A DNA stretch of 64,000 nt from Calidifontimicrobium sp035325925 (GTDB lineage: Bacteria; Pseudomonadota; Gammaproteobacteria; Burkholderiales; Burkholderiaceae_C), in contig NZ_DAOKZA010000010.1 in the NCBI RefSeq assembly GCF_035325925.1, forward strand, positions 37,749-101,748, in the 5' to 3' direction. The position numbers and the translations under genes are program-made. Below the pieces are notes generated by a model. The model had not been told where the DNA came from, searched no databases, and worked only from the letters and a program-made list of their open reading frames with translations. Positions 33,564 to 42,482 of this stretch are shown here, piece by piece; the first letter of the stretch is position 1, and every line of letters begins with the position of its first letter.

Positions 33564-35059
33564 AGCGCCTTGCGCAGGTTGGCCGGCGCGATCTTCAGCG
33601 CCTCGCGGTACTTGGCCACCGTGCGCCGCGCCACCTGGATGCCCTGCTCCTCGAGCATCTTGCCGAGCTGGCTGTCCGACAGCGGGCGCGCGGCGTCCTC
33701 GGCAGCGACGAACTGCTTGATCAGCGCGCGCACCGCGGTGCTCGACGCGTTGCCGCCCGCGTCGGTGGCCAGCGACGAACCGAAGAAGTACTTCAGCTCG
33801 AAGGTGCCGAACGGGGTGGCCATGTACTTGGCGGTGGTCACGCGCGAGATCGTGCTCTCGTGCAGGCCGAGCTCGTCGGCGATCTCGCGCAGCACCAGCG
33901 GCTTCATCGCGATCGCGCCGTGGCTGAAGAAGTTCTTCTGCCGCTCGACGATCGCGCTGGACACGCGCAGGATGGTGTCGAAGCGCTGCTGCACGTTCTT
34001 CATGAACCAGCGCGCCTCCTGCAGCCGCGTCGACAGCCCGGCGCCGGTGCCGTTGCGCTGGCCGCGAATCGCCTGCGCGTAGAGGTCGTTGATGCGCAGG
34101 CGCGGCATCACGTCGGGGTTGAGCACGCACTTCCAGCCGCGCCCGCTCCTCACGACGATCACGTCGGGCACCACGATGTTCGCCTCGGCGCGGGAGAACG
34201 GCCGCCCGGGCTTGGGTTCGCACGCCACGATCAGCGACTGCGCCTGCCGGATCAGCTCGTCGTCGGCACCGGTCACGGCCATCAGCCGCCTGACGTCGCG
34301 CCGCGCCAGCAGCTCGAGGTGCTGCTCGCAGATCGCCAGCGCGACCGCGCGCGCCGGCGTGTCGGGCCGCTCGCGCAGCTGCAGCTGCAGGCACTCGCGC
34401 AGGTCGCGTGCGCCGACGCCGCAGGGCTCCATCGCCTGCAGCCAGTGCAGCGCGCAGCGCAGCCGCGCCAGCAGCTCGTCGCGGACCTCGTCGTCGTCGC
34501 CGGCGAGCTGCCGCGCGATGTCGTCGAGCGCGTCGGCAAGGTAGCCGTCGTCGTCGAGCGAGTCGATGAGCGCCTCGACCGCCGCCGCGTCCTCGGCCGA
34601 CAGCCGCATGCCCGCGAGCTGGCGGCGCAGGTGGGCGGCCAGCGTGTCGCCGCCGCCGCCTTGCTGCGGCTCGAAGTCGGCGTCGTCGCCGGCGCCCGGC
34701 GGCGTCTCGCGGATGCCGTCGAAGTCGTCGCCCTCGGTGCCGTTGGCCCAGTCCTCGCGTTCGGTCGCGCCGGCCTCGTCGCGGTCGATGCCGGCCGGCT
34801 CGTCGTTGTCGACGCGGCCGTCGGTGTCGTCGCGCTCGGCGGCGGGCGTGGGCACCGCGGCGGCGGTGTCGAGCGAGGCCTCGAACGGCGTCGGCACCTC
34901 GTCGTCGAGCTCGATGAACGGGTTGGCCTCGAGCATCTGCTCGACTTCCTGGTGCAGCTCGAGCGTCGACAGCTGCAGCAGCCGGATCGACTGCTGCAGC
35001 TGCGGCGTCAGCGCCAGGTGTTGCGACAGCCGGACCTGCAGTGACGGCTTCATGCTCAT
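33560..35059 (-). CDS. rpoN: RNA polymerase sigma-54 factor
   Basis: A 499-residue RpoN. Region I (LQVRLSQHLALTPQLQQSIRLLQLS) is Gln/Leu-rich and contacts the activator; region II is long and very acidic (~50-140); the core-binding domain spans ~150-330; the C-terminal part has the helix-turn-helix and RpoN box ARRTVAKYREAL. Two ATG codons (35059 and 35053) are possible starts. It follows lptB by 15 bases in the usual lpt-rpoN order. Confidence 0.97.
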   Translation of the reverse strand: MSMKPSLQVRLSQHLALTPQLQQSIRLLQLSTLELHQEVEQMLEANPFIELDDEVPTPFEASLDTAAAVPTPAAERDDTDGRVDNDEPAGIDRDEAGATEREDWANGTEGDDFDGIRETPPGAGDDADFEPQQGGGGDTLAAHLRRQLAGMRLSAEDAAAVEALIDSLDDDGYLADALDDIARQLAGDDDEVRDELLARLRCALHWLQAMEPCGVGARDLRECLQLQLRERPDTPARAVALAICEQHLELLARRDVRRLMAVTGADDELIRQAQSLIVACEPKPGRPFSRAEANIVVPDVIVVRSGRGWKCVLNPDVMPRLRINDLYAQAIRGQRNGTGAGLSTRLQEARWFMKNVQQRFDTILRVSSAIVERQKNFFSHGAIAMKPLVLREIADELGLHESTISRVTTAKYMATPFGTFELKYFFGSSLATDAGGNASSTAVRALIKQFVAAEDAARPLSDSQLGKMLEEQGIQVARRTVAKYREALKIAPANLRKAL

Positions 35060-35074
35060 GGCGACGGCGCGGCC

Positions 35075-35860
35075 CTACATGCGGAAGTGCTCGCCGAGGT
35101 ACACCTTGCGAACGTCGGGGTCGTCGACGATGTCCGCCGGGGTGCCTTCGGCGAGCACCTGCCCGTCGCTGATGATGTAGGCGCGGTCGCAGATGCCCAG
35201 CGTCTCGCGCACGTTGTGGTCGGTGATCAGCACGCCGATGCCGCGTGCCTTCAGGAAGCCGATGATGCGCTGGATCTCGATCACCGCGATCGGGTCGACG
35301 CCGGCGAACGGCTCGTCGAGCAGGATGAAGCGCGGCTGCGTGGCCAGCGCGCGCGCGATCTCGACGCGCCGGCGCTCGCCGCCCGACAGCGCCGGCGCGG
35401 GGCTGGCGCGCAGCTTGTCGATGCTCAGGTCGAGCAGCAGGTCCTCGAGCTGGCGCTCGATCTCGGCCGGCCGCAGCGGCCGGCCGTCGGCGCCGCGCTG
35501 CAGCTCGAGCACGGCGCGGATGTTCTCCTCGACCGTGAGCTTGCGGAAGATCGACGCCTCCTGCGGCAGGTAGCTCAGCCCCAGGCGCGAGCGCTCGTGG
35601 ATCGGGCGGTGGTGCACCGGCTCGCCGTCGATCAGGATCTCGCCGGCGTCGGCGCGCACCAGCCCGACGACCATGTAGAAGATCGTCGTCTTGCCCGCGC
35701 CGTTGGGCCCGAGTAGGCCGACCACCTCGCCGGCGCTGACCGCCAGCGCGACGTCCCTGACGACCACGCGCGCGCCGTAGCGCTTGTGCAGACCCTGGGC
35801 CTCGAGTCGGCTGACCGCCGTCGACGCCAGCGTCGACGCGGCGTCGAGCGGCGCCTTCAA
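35075..35860 (-). CDS. lptB: LPS export ABC transporter ATPase LptB
   Basis: A 261-residue ATPase that powers extraction of lipopolysaccharide by LptFG. Walker A GPNGAGKTT (51-59), Q loop YLPQEASIF, signature LSGGERRR (159-166), Walker B FILLDEPFAGVDP and H loop TDHNVRETL. An N-terminal extension of ~20 residues is longer than in E. coli. It overlaps lptA by four bases. Confidence 0.97.
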   Translation of the reverse strand: MKAPLDAASTLASTAVSRLEAQGLHKRYGARVVVRDVALAVSAGEVVGLLGPNGAGKTTIFYMVVGLVRADAGEILIDGEPVHHRPIHERSRLGLSYLPQEASIFRKLTVEENIRAVLELQRGADGRPLRPAEIERQLEDLLLDLSIDKLRASPAPALSGGERRRVEIARALATQPRFILLDEPFAGVDPIAVIEIQRIIGFLKARGIGVLITDHNVRETLGICDRAYIISDGQVLAEGTPADIVDDPDVRKVYLGEHFRM

Positions 35861-36417
35861 CGCGGCGTCCCCGCCGGCGGCGCCGAGGCCGCCGCCTCGC
35901 GCGGGGTCAGCACCGCGCGCACGCGCCCGCCGCCGTCGCCGCCGACGCTGAACACCTCGTTGACGTTGTCGTAGGTGATCAGGTCCCCGCTCACCTCGTC
36001 GGCCGGCGTACTGCCGCGCAGTCGCCGCAGCGTCGCGTTGCCGCGCAGCCGCACCGTGTCGGCACGGCTGTCGTACTCGATGCGCTCGGCACGGCCGTCG
36101 ATGAACTCGTCGAGGCCGTCGCGCTTCTGGCGGAACGTCGCCGGTTGCCCTGGCTGCCCGGTCGCGACGGCGCTGCGCCAGCCCTCCGGGGTCTCGCGCA
36201 CCTCGACGCGCTCGGCGGTGATGCGCATCGTGCCCTGCGTGATGACGACCTTGCCGTTGAAGACGACCACCTGCCGGGCCAGGTCGACCGTGCTCTGCTT
36301 GTCGGCCTCGATGGTCAGCGGCAGGCTGCGGTCGCCGCGCTCGGCCCGCACCTGCGCCGGCGCCGCGGCGAACAGCAGGGCCAGCAGCGACAGGGCGGCA
36401 AGAGGTGCGATCGGCAT
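35857..36417 (-). CDS. lptA: LPS transport periplasmic protein LptA
   Basis: A 186-residue periplasmic bridge protein for LPS. Signal peptide to about AQVRA, then the OstA/LptA beta-jellyroll (LPLTIEADKQSTVDLARQ, VVFNGKVVITQGTM, GDLITYDNVNEVFSV). The C-terminus is Ala/Pro-rich. The ATG at 36417 gives a clean signal peptide; in-frame ATGs at 36450 and 36465 are possible. lptC and the kds genes that normally precede lptA are not here; dsbA is. Confidence 0.9.
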   Translation of the reverse strand: MPIAPLAALSLLALLFAAAPAQVRAERGDRSLPLTIEADKQSTVDLARQVVVFNGKVVITQGTMRITAERVEVRETPEGWRSAVATGQPGQPATFRQKRDGLDEFIDGRAERIEYDSRADTVRLRGNATLRRLRGSTPADEVSGDLITYDNVNEVFSVGGDGGGRVRAVLTPREAAASAPPAGTPR

Positions 36418-36522
36418 GGCGGCACAGAACTTGCAGAGCATTCTAGCCATGCCGCTGCGCCGCACCGCGGCGGCGCGCAGAAAAATGTCACGCCGGCATC
36501 GCGCCGATGCACGGCGCCGGCG

Positions 36523-37167
36523 TCAGCCGCCGCGGCGCACGGTCTGCACGAGGAAGTCGGTCACCTGCAGCGAACGCTCGTTGCTGCCGGCCAGGCTGCC
36601 CGAGGTGAAGAAGCGTCCGTGCACGCCCATCGACGGCGTGCCGTCGATCTTGTAGGCCTCGGCCAGCGCCTTGGCCTGGCGCGCCTTGGTCGACACGCCG
36701 AACGAGCGCAGCGCGTCGACGAACTTGTCGCGGTCCAGCCCCTGCTCGGCGGCGAACGCGGCGATGTCGGACTCCTTGTCGAGGCGGCGGCGCTGCACGT
36801 GCATCGCGGCGAACACACGCCGGTGCAGCTTGTCGACCTCACCCAGCGCCTCGAGCGCATAGAACAGCCTGGCGTGCGTCTCGTGCATCGCGCTGAAGCC
36901 CACCGGCACGCGGCGGAACGCCACGTCGCCGGGCAGGCGCGCCGACCAGGTCTCGACCGCCGGCTGGAACGCGTTGCAGTGCGGGCAGCCGTACCAGAAG
37001 AACTCGAGCACGTCGATCTTGCCCGGTGTCGAGGTCGGCGCCGGTTGCGCCAGGCGGATGTAGTCGCGGCCTTCGACGAACGGCGCCTGCTGCGCCAGCG
37101 AGTGGCCCGCGAACGGCAGCGCGACGCCGGCGGCGGCGAGTTGCAGGGAGAAGCGGCGGCGGTTCAT
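36523..37167 (-). CDS. dsbA: thiol:disulfide interchange protein DsbA
   Basis: A 214-residue periplasmic oxidase that introduces disulfides. The signal peptide (MNRRRFSLQLAAAGVALPFA...AQQ) begins with RRRF but has no full Tat motif. Active site WYGCPHC (C61, C64) in a thioredoxin fold, with the cis-proline in KIDGTPSMGV. AAGGAC lies before the ATG at 37167. It follows the SPOR gene by 104 bases. Confidence 0.95.
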   Translation of the reverse strand: MNRRRFSLQLAAAGVALPFAGHSLAQQAPFVEGRDYIRLAQPAPTSTPGKIDVLEFFWYGCPHCNAFQPAVETWSARLPGDVAFRRVPVGFSAMHETHARLFYALEALGEVDKLHRRVFAAMHVQRRRLDKESDIAAFAAEQGLDRDKFVDALRSFGVSTKARQAKALAEAYKIDGTPSMGVHGRFFTSGSLAGSNERSLQVTDFLVQTVRRGG

Positions 37168-37271
37168 CGGCAGAGTCCTTCGTTGCACGGCCGCCGCGGT
37201 GTCGCGCGACGGCCCGGAGGTTCAAGGGCAGGGTACGGCGGCCACGCCGGACCCCGGTCGGCATACATGCT

Positions 37272-37895
37272 TCAACGCTCGACGCGCACCAGCGCTGACT
37301 CGACCGCGTTGCTCTTCAGCCGTTCCTGCGCGGCGTCGGCCTGGTCCTTCAGCTCGAACGGGCCCAGGCGCACGCGGTAGACGGTGCGCCCGGCCTGCTG
37401 GCGCTCGCTGATGCGCGCGGCGAATCCGAGCATTGCCAGGCGCGCGCGCTGCTGTTCGGCATCCTCGGAGCGAGAGTAAGCGCCAACCTGCACGAAATAG
37501 CGGAAGGCGTCGGTGCCCGGCACGGTGGCCGGCGCGGCCGGCGACGGCGCCACCCCCGCGAGGATCGCCGCCGGATCGCGCGTGCGTGGGGCGGCCGGCG
37601 CGCTCGCGGACGTCACCGGGGCGGCGGACCGCGGAGGCGCTTCCGGGGACGGCTGCGATGCCGGCGCCTCGGCACGCTGCGCCGGTTTTCCGGCCAGCGG
37701 GCCGTTGGGATCCCAGCGCTTGAGCCGTTCGGCCTCGGCGGCGTCGATCTCGCTGCTGCGCTGCGGCACCTTGTCGACGAAGGGCACCGGCACCTTGGTC
37801 ACGTACAGCGCCACCGCCAGCGCCAGCGCCAGGCCGACCAGCAGCCCGACGACCATCCCGAGCACGAAGCCGCCGCGCTGCGTCGAGGCCGTCAT
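37272..37895 (-). CDS. SPOR domain membrane protein
   Basis: A 207-residue bitopic protein: a short cytoplasmic N-terminus, a transmembrane helix ~8-32 (Gly/Val/Leu-rich), a Pro/Ala linker ~50-120, and a C-terminal SPOR domain (~128-205; YFVQVGAYSRSEDAEQQRARL and YRVRLGPFELKDQADAA). SPOR domains bind denuded septal glycan, so a role at the division site (FtsN/DedD-like) is likely. The start overlaps the argS stop as ATGA. Confidence 0.88.
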   Translation of the reverse strand: MTASTQRGGFVLGMVVGLLVGLALALAVALYVTKVPVPFVDKVPQRSSEIDAAEAERLKRWDPNGPLAGKPAQRAEAPASQPSPEAPPRSAAPVTSASAPAAPRTRDPAAILAGVAPSPAAPATVPGTDAFRYFVQVGAYSRSEDAEQQRARLAMLGFAARISERQQAGRTVYRVRLGPFELKDQADAAQERLKSNAVESALVRVER

Positions 37896-39610
37896 GCCGC
37901 CTCCGTGACCACGTCTTCGGCGCGCGCCATCGCCTCGGGCGCCGATACCCCGAGCAGCGCCAGCGCGTTGCGCAGCACCTGCCGCACCGCGGCCAGCAGC
38001 GCGACGCGCGCGCGCGCCAGCTCGCCGTCGTCGACGAGGAATCGCTCGGCGGCGTAGTAGGCGTGGAACGCCGCGGCGAGGTCGCGCAGGAAGAACGCGA
38101 CGTCGTGCGGCGCCAGCTCGGCGGCGGCACGCTCGAGCATCGCCGGGTAGTCGGCGAGCTTGAGCATCAGCGCGGCCTCGGTCGGCGCGGTCAGTCGGGA
38201 CAGGTCGGCGCCAGGCAGCGTCGACTCGTCGCCGCCGTGCTGCTGCACCCACTGCGCGATCACCGAGCAGATGCGTGCATGCGCGTACTGCACGTAGAAC
38301 ACCGGGTTCTCGTCGTTGCGCTTGAGCGCGAGGTCGACGTCGAACACGAACTCGGTGTCGGCCTTGCGGCTGATCAGGAAGAAGCGCACGGCGTCGCGGC
38401 TGGTCCAGTCGATCAGGTCGCGCAGCGTCACGTAGCTGCCGGCGCGCTTGGAGATCTTCACCTCCTGGCCGCCGCGCATCACGGTGACCATCTTGTGCAG
38501 CACGTAGTCGGGGTAGCCGGCGGGGATGCCGGCGCCGGCGGCCTGCAGCCCGGCGCGCACCCGCGCGATCGTGCCGTGGTGGTCGCTGCCCTGGATGTTG
38601 ACCGCCTTCGTGAAGCCGCGCTCGAACTTGGCGATGTGGTAGGCGACGTCGGGCACGAAGTAGGTGTAGCTGCCGTCGGACTTGCGCATCACGCGGTCCT
38701 TGTCGTCGCCGTACTCGGTGCTGCGCAGCCACAGCGCGCCGCCGTCCTCGAAGGTCTTGCCGGCGGCGACCAGGCGCTGCACCGTGGCGTCGACGCGGCC
38801 GTCGGCGTACAGGCTCGACTCGAGGTAGTAGTGGTCGAAGCGCACGCCGAAGGCCTTCAGGTCCAGGTCCTGCTCGTGGCGCAGGTAGGCCACGGCGAAC
38901 TGGCGGATGCCGTCGAGGTCGTCGGGGTCGCCGCTGGCGCTGAAGGCGCGGTCGTCGGCGCGCACCGTCTTGCGCGCCGCGAAGTCGAGCGCGATGTCGG
39001 CGATGTAGTCGCCGTTGTACGCCGCCTCGGGCCAGCCGGCGTCGCCGGGCTTCAGCCCGCGCAGCCGCGCCTGCACCGACAGCGCGAGGTTGCCGATCTG
39101 CACGCCGGCGTCGTTGTAATAGAACTCGCGCGTGACCTGCCAGCCCTGCGTGGCCAGCAGGTGGCAGATCGAGTCGCCGAGCGCCGCCTGCCGGCCGTGG
39201 CCGACGTGCAGCGGACCGGTGGGGTTCGCGGAGACGAACTCGACGAGCACGCGCCGCCCGTCGCACGCGCGTCGCCCGAACGCATCGCCGGCGGCGAGCA
39301 CCTCGCCGACCACCGACTGGCGCGCCGCGTCGGTCAGCCGCAGGTTGACGAAGCCGGGTCCGGCGATCTCGATGCCGGCCACCCAACGCTGCACCGCCGG
39401 CTGCCGCCGCAGCGCGTCGACCAGCGCCTGCGCGAGCTCGCGCGGGTTCTTCTTCAGCACTCGCGCCAACGCCATCGCCGCGGTGATCGCGAGGTCGCCG
39501 TGCGCTGCCTGCCGCGGCAGCTCGAAGGCCAGTGCCACCGGCGGCTCGGTGCCGAGTTCGGCGACGGCCTGACGCAGCGCCGCGAGCAGCTCGGTCTTGG
39601 CTTGGATCAT
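37892..39610 (-). CDS. argS: arginyl-tRNA synthetase
   Basis: A 572-residue class I synthetase. N-terminal Add1 domain (~1-115), HIGH motif as HVGH (135-138), KMSKS loop as KISKRAG, and the C-terminal DALR anticodon-binding domain (~455-572). The ATG at 39610 is where homology begins. The stop overlaps the SPOR gene; argS followed by a SPOR gene and dsbA is a conserved Burkholderiales order. Confidence 0.97.
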   Translation of the reverse strand: MIQAKTELLAALRQAVAELGTEPPVALAFELPRQAAHGDLAITAAMALARVLKKNPRELAQALVDALRRQPAVQRWVAGIEIAGPGFVNLRLTDAARQSVVGEVLAAGDAFGRRACDGRRVLVEFVSANPTGPLHVGHGRQAALGDSICHLLATQGWQVTREFYYNDAGVQIGNLALSVQARLRGLKPGDAGWPEAAYNGDYIADIALDFAARKTVRADDRAFSASGDPDDLDGIRQFAVAYLRHEQDLDLKAFGVRFDHYYLESSLYADGRVDATVQRLVAAGKTFEDGGALWLRSTEYGDDKDRVMRKSDGSYTYFVPDVAYHIAKFERGFTKAVNIQGSDHHGTIARVRAGLQAAGAGIPAGYPDYVLHKMVTVMRGGQEVKISKRAGSYVTLRDLIDWTSRDAVRFFLISRKADTEFVFDVDLALKRNDENPVFYVQYAHARICSVIAQWVQQHGGDESTLPGADLSRLTAPTEAALMLKLADYPAMLERAAAELAPHDVAFFLRDLAAAFHAYYAAERFLVDDGELARARVALLAAVRQVLRNALALLGVSAPEAMARAEDVVTEAA

Positions 39611-39775
39611 GCAAGCGATTCTACGGGCGCCCCCTGCGCGCGATCCCGCGTCCGCGGGTGCGTCGCCCGACGCGCCGATCAGCGCGCCGAACGCGGCGTT
39701 GTTCGGCCCACCGCAGCGCACCGGCGGCGGCGACGATGCGCGCAGCGCGGCGGTGACCGCCGCGTGCTGCCGCCC

Positions 39776-41140
39776 ATGTCGACCGTCGCCTTCCCGCCTG
39801 CCGACCACCCGTTCGTCACCGACCCGGCGCTGCCGCCGCGCATCGGCAAGTACCGCGTGCTCAAGCGGCTCGGCGAGGGCGCGACCAGCGAGGTGTACCT
39901 CGCGCACGACGACTTCCACGACCGGCCGGTGGCGATCAAGCAGGTGCGCCCGCCCGCCGGGCACGACGCTCACGAGCCGCAGATCTACCAGCGCTTCTTC
40001 GCCGCCGAGGCGGCGCTCGTGGGCCGGCTGCAGCACCCCAACGTGGTGCAGCTGTACGACGCGGTGGACGACCCGCAGTCACCGTACCTGGTGATGGAGT
40101 ACGTCGACGGCGTCACGCTGCGCCGCTTCTGCCGTCCCGACGCGCTGCTGTCGCTCGAGCAGATCGTCGAGATCGGCTTCAAGTGCGCGATGGCGCTGGG
40201 CTACATGGCGCGCCAGGGGCTGATCCACCGCGACGTCAAACCGGCCAACCTGCTCGCCGTCGTCGAACACGACCACGTCGTCGACGTCAAGGTCACCGAC
40301 TTCGGCAGCGTGCTCAACCTGGGGTCGGAGCGCACGCAGATCTTCCGCGTCGGCTCGCTGGCCTACATCTCGCCCGAGCAGCTCGACGGCGCCGAGGTCG
40401 ACGCGCGCGCCGACATCTACTCGCTCGCCGCGGTGCTGTACCACCTGATCGCCGGGCGCGCGCCGTTCGACGCGCCGACGCAGGCGGCGATGATGGGCCA
40501 GATCTTCACCGCCGAGCCGACGCCGCTGACCGAGCTGCGCGCCAACGTGCCGGCGTCGCTCGACGCGCTGGTGCGCGGCGCGCTGGCCAAGCGGCCAGGG
40601 CAGCGGCCGGCCGACTGGGACACGTTCGCGCAGGCGCTGTCGGGCCTGATCGCGCGGCGCGAGATCCCGCGCGGACGGCTGCAGGGCGTGCTTGACTCGG
40701 AGCGCTTCAACATGCTGCGCGGGCTCGAGTTCTTCGCCGGCTTCGGCGACGTCGAGCTGTGGGAGGTGGTGCACCGCGCGAAGTGGCAGCGTCTGAAGGC
40801 CGGTCACGCGCTGTACCGCAAGGGCGAGCAGGGACAGACCTTCCACATCATCGCGCAGGGCGAGATCGAGGTCTGGCGCGACGGCACGAAGGTCGCGTCG
40901 CTGGGCCGCGGCACCTCGGTCGGCGAGATGGCCTACCTCGCGCCGAGCGAGGAACTGCGCACGCACCGCGCCGACGTCACCGTCACGCATTCGTGCGTGA
41001 CGGTGTCGTTCACGCCGCACACCTACATGCAGCTCTCGCTGGGCACGCGCCACCTGTTCGACCAGGCCTTCATCGGCGTGCTGGTGCGCCGGCTGCACGC
41101 GGCGCACGAGGCGCTGCACCACCCGCGGCGCATCCTCTGA
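39776..41140 (+). CDS. Ser/Thr kinase with cyclic-nucleotide-binding domain
   Basis: A 454-residue cytoplasmic fusion. Kinase ~25-290: Gly-rich LGEGATSEVYLA, K55, catalytic LIHRDVKPANL (D153), DFG 175-177, and SLAYISPEQLDG. After a short linker comes a CNMP/Crp-like domain (~325-440): AGHALYRKGEQGQTFHIIAQGEIEV and GTSVGEMAYLAPSEE, with a phosphate-cassette-like GEMAYL but no clear Arg-Thr/Ser pair, so ligand binding is uncertain. It is divergent from argS. No partner phosphatase is adjacent. Confidence 0.9.
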   Translation: MSTVAFPPADHPFVTDPALPPRIGKYRVLKRLGEGATSEVYLAHDDFHDRPVAIKQVRPPAGHDAHEPQIYQRFFAAEAALVGRLQHPNVVQLYDAVDDPQSPYLVMEYVDGVTLRRFCRPDALLSLEQIVEIGFKCAMALGYMARQGLIHRDVKPANLLAVVEHDHVVDVKVTDFGSVLNLGSERTQIFRVGSLAYISPEQLDGAEVDARADIYSLAAVLYHLIAGRAPFDAPTQAAMMGQIFTAEPTPLTELRANVPASLDALVRGALAKRPGQRPADWDTFAQALSGLIARREIPRGRLQGVLDSERFNMLRGLEFFAGFGDVELWEVVHRAKWQRLKAGHALYRKGEQGQTFHIIAQGEIEVWRDGTKVASLGRGTSVGEMAYLAPSEELRTHRADVTVTHSCVTVSFTPHTYMQLSLGTRHLFDQAFIGVLVRRLHAAHEALHHPRRIL

Positions 41141-41221
41141 CCGGCCGGTGCGTTTGCGCGCCGCGACCGGCTCTGCTCCAATCGCGCCGGCGCCGACACC
41201 GCGCCGCAGGAGGAGACCGAG

Positions 41222-41503
41222 ATGCATTGCCCCGTCTGGCTGGCCGCCGCGCTGCTGGCCGCCGCGACCCTGGCCCACGCCGACGACAAGAGGCCGCTGA
41301 CCGAGCAGCAAAGCCGCATGGCCACGTGCAACCGCGATGCCGGCGACCTGAAGGGCGACGAGCGGCGCGCCTTCATGTCGCAGTGCCTGTCGGGCAAGGC
41401 GAAGATGACGCCGCAGCAGCGCATGACCCACTGCAACCGCGAGGCCGGCGATCGCAAGGGCGACGAGCGCCGCCGCTTCATCGGCGACTGCCTGAAGCAG
41501 TGA
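41222..41503 (+). CDS. PsiF-family periplasmic protein
   Basis: A 93-residue protein with a signal peptide ending near AHADD and two PsiF repeats, MATCNRDAGDLKGDERRAFM and MTHCNREAGDRKGDERRRFI, each closed by a second cysteine (QCL, DCL), giving two likely disulfide hairpins. PsiF was found as phosphate-starvation-inducible in E. coli; the function is unknown. A strong AGGAGGAGA lies before the ATG. Confidence 0.9.
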   Translation: MHCPVWLAAALLAAATLAHADDKRPLTEQQSRMATCNRDAGDLKGDERRAFMSQCLSGKAKMTPQQRMTHCNREAGDRKGDERRRFIGDCLKQ

Positions 41504-41530
41504 GGCCGCGATGCACCCGGGCCGCGCGCG

Positions 41531-42451
41531 TCAGCCCGGCGGCGGGTCGCCCTTCCAGTACGCGGCGTCGCCGTAGGTGTGCTTGAGGAAGTCGATCCAC
41601 AGCCTCACGCGCAGCGGCAGGTGCTTGCGCTGCGGGAACACCGCGTAGATGCCGTTCGGCGGCGCGGCGAAATCGTCGAGCACGCTGACGAGCACGCCCG
41701 CGGCGATCTCCTGCTCGACCTCCCAGGTGCTGCGCCACGCGATGCCCATGCCCTGCAGGCACCAGTCGTGCAGCACCTGGCCGTCGCTGCAGTCGAGCCG
41801 GCCGCTGGAGCGCAGGTGCGTGACCTGGCCATCGATCGTGAACGCCCAGCCGCGCGTCTGGCTGGCGTCGGAAGACAGCGTCAGGCACTCGTGGCGGTGC
41901 AGGTCGCCCGGGTGCTGCGGCGCGCCGGCGCGCTGCAGGTACGCCGGCGCGGCCACGCACAGCCGCCGGTTGTCGGCCAGCCGCACGCTGACCAGGCTCG
42001 AGTCGGGCAGGTCGCCGACGCGCACCGCGCAGTCGACGCCCTCGTTGACGATGTCGACGACGCGGTCGCTGAGGTTCAGCGACAGGCTCACGTCGGGGTG
42101 CTGCGCGAGGAATCGGGGCACCAGCGGCGCGACGTGGCGGCGCCCGAACCCGGCCGGCGCGGTGACGCGCAGGTGGCCGCTGGCCTTGACGCCGCCGGCG
42201 CTGACGCTGGCCTCGGCGTTGGCCAGGTCGGCGAGGAGGCGCTGGCAGTCCTCGAGGAACGCGCTGCCCTCGTGGGTCAGCGTGATGCGCCGCGTCGTGC
42301 GCACGAGCAGCTTGACGCCCAGGCGCTCCTCGAGCGCGTCGATGCGCCGGCCGATCACCGCCGGGGCGACCCCCTCGGCGTGCGCCGCGGCGGTCAGGCT
42401 GCCCTTGGTCGCGACGCCGACGAACGACTCGATCTGTTTCAGGCGGTCCAT
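41531..42451 (-). CDS. LysR-family transcriptional regulator
   Basis: A 306-residue LysR regulator: an N-terminal winged helix (MDRLKQIESFVGVATKGSLTAAA... IGRRIDALEERLGVKLLVRTTR) and a periplasmic-binding-like effector domain (~90-300; GHLRVTAPAGFGRRHVAP). It belongs to the large CrgA-like subgroup with unassigned targets. It starts 31 bases after the patatin stop on the same strand, with no obvious divergent target gene next to it. Confidence 0.93.
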   Translation of the reverse strand: MDRLKQIESFVGVATKGSLTAAAHAEGVAPAVIGRRIDALEERLGVKLLVRTTRRITLTHEGSAFLEDCQRLLADLANAEASVSAGGVKASGHLRVTAPAGFGRRHVAPLVPRFLAQHPDVSLSLNLSDRVVDIVNEGVDCAVRVGDLPDSSLVSVRLADNRRLCVAAPAYLQRAGAPQHPGDLHRHECLTLSSDASQTRGWAFTIDGQVTHLRSSGRLDCSDGQVLHDWCLQGMGIAWRSTWEVEQEIAAGVLVSVLDDFAAPPNGIYAVFPQRKHLPLRVRLWIDFLKHTYGDAAYWKGDPPPG

Positions 42452-42482
42452 CGGGCGAGAATACGCGCACCGACAGTTCTGA

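Noticed and set aside
38063..39775. 570 extra codons extending the kinase-CNMP frame upstream through argS
   Set aside because: This is antisense to argS, which has HIGH and KMSKS-like motifs. The kinase begins at the ATG at 39776.
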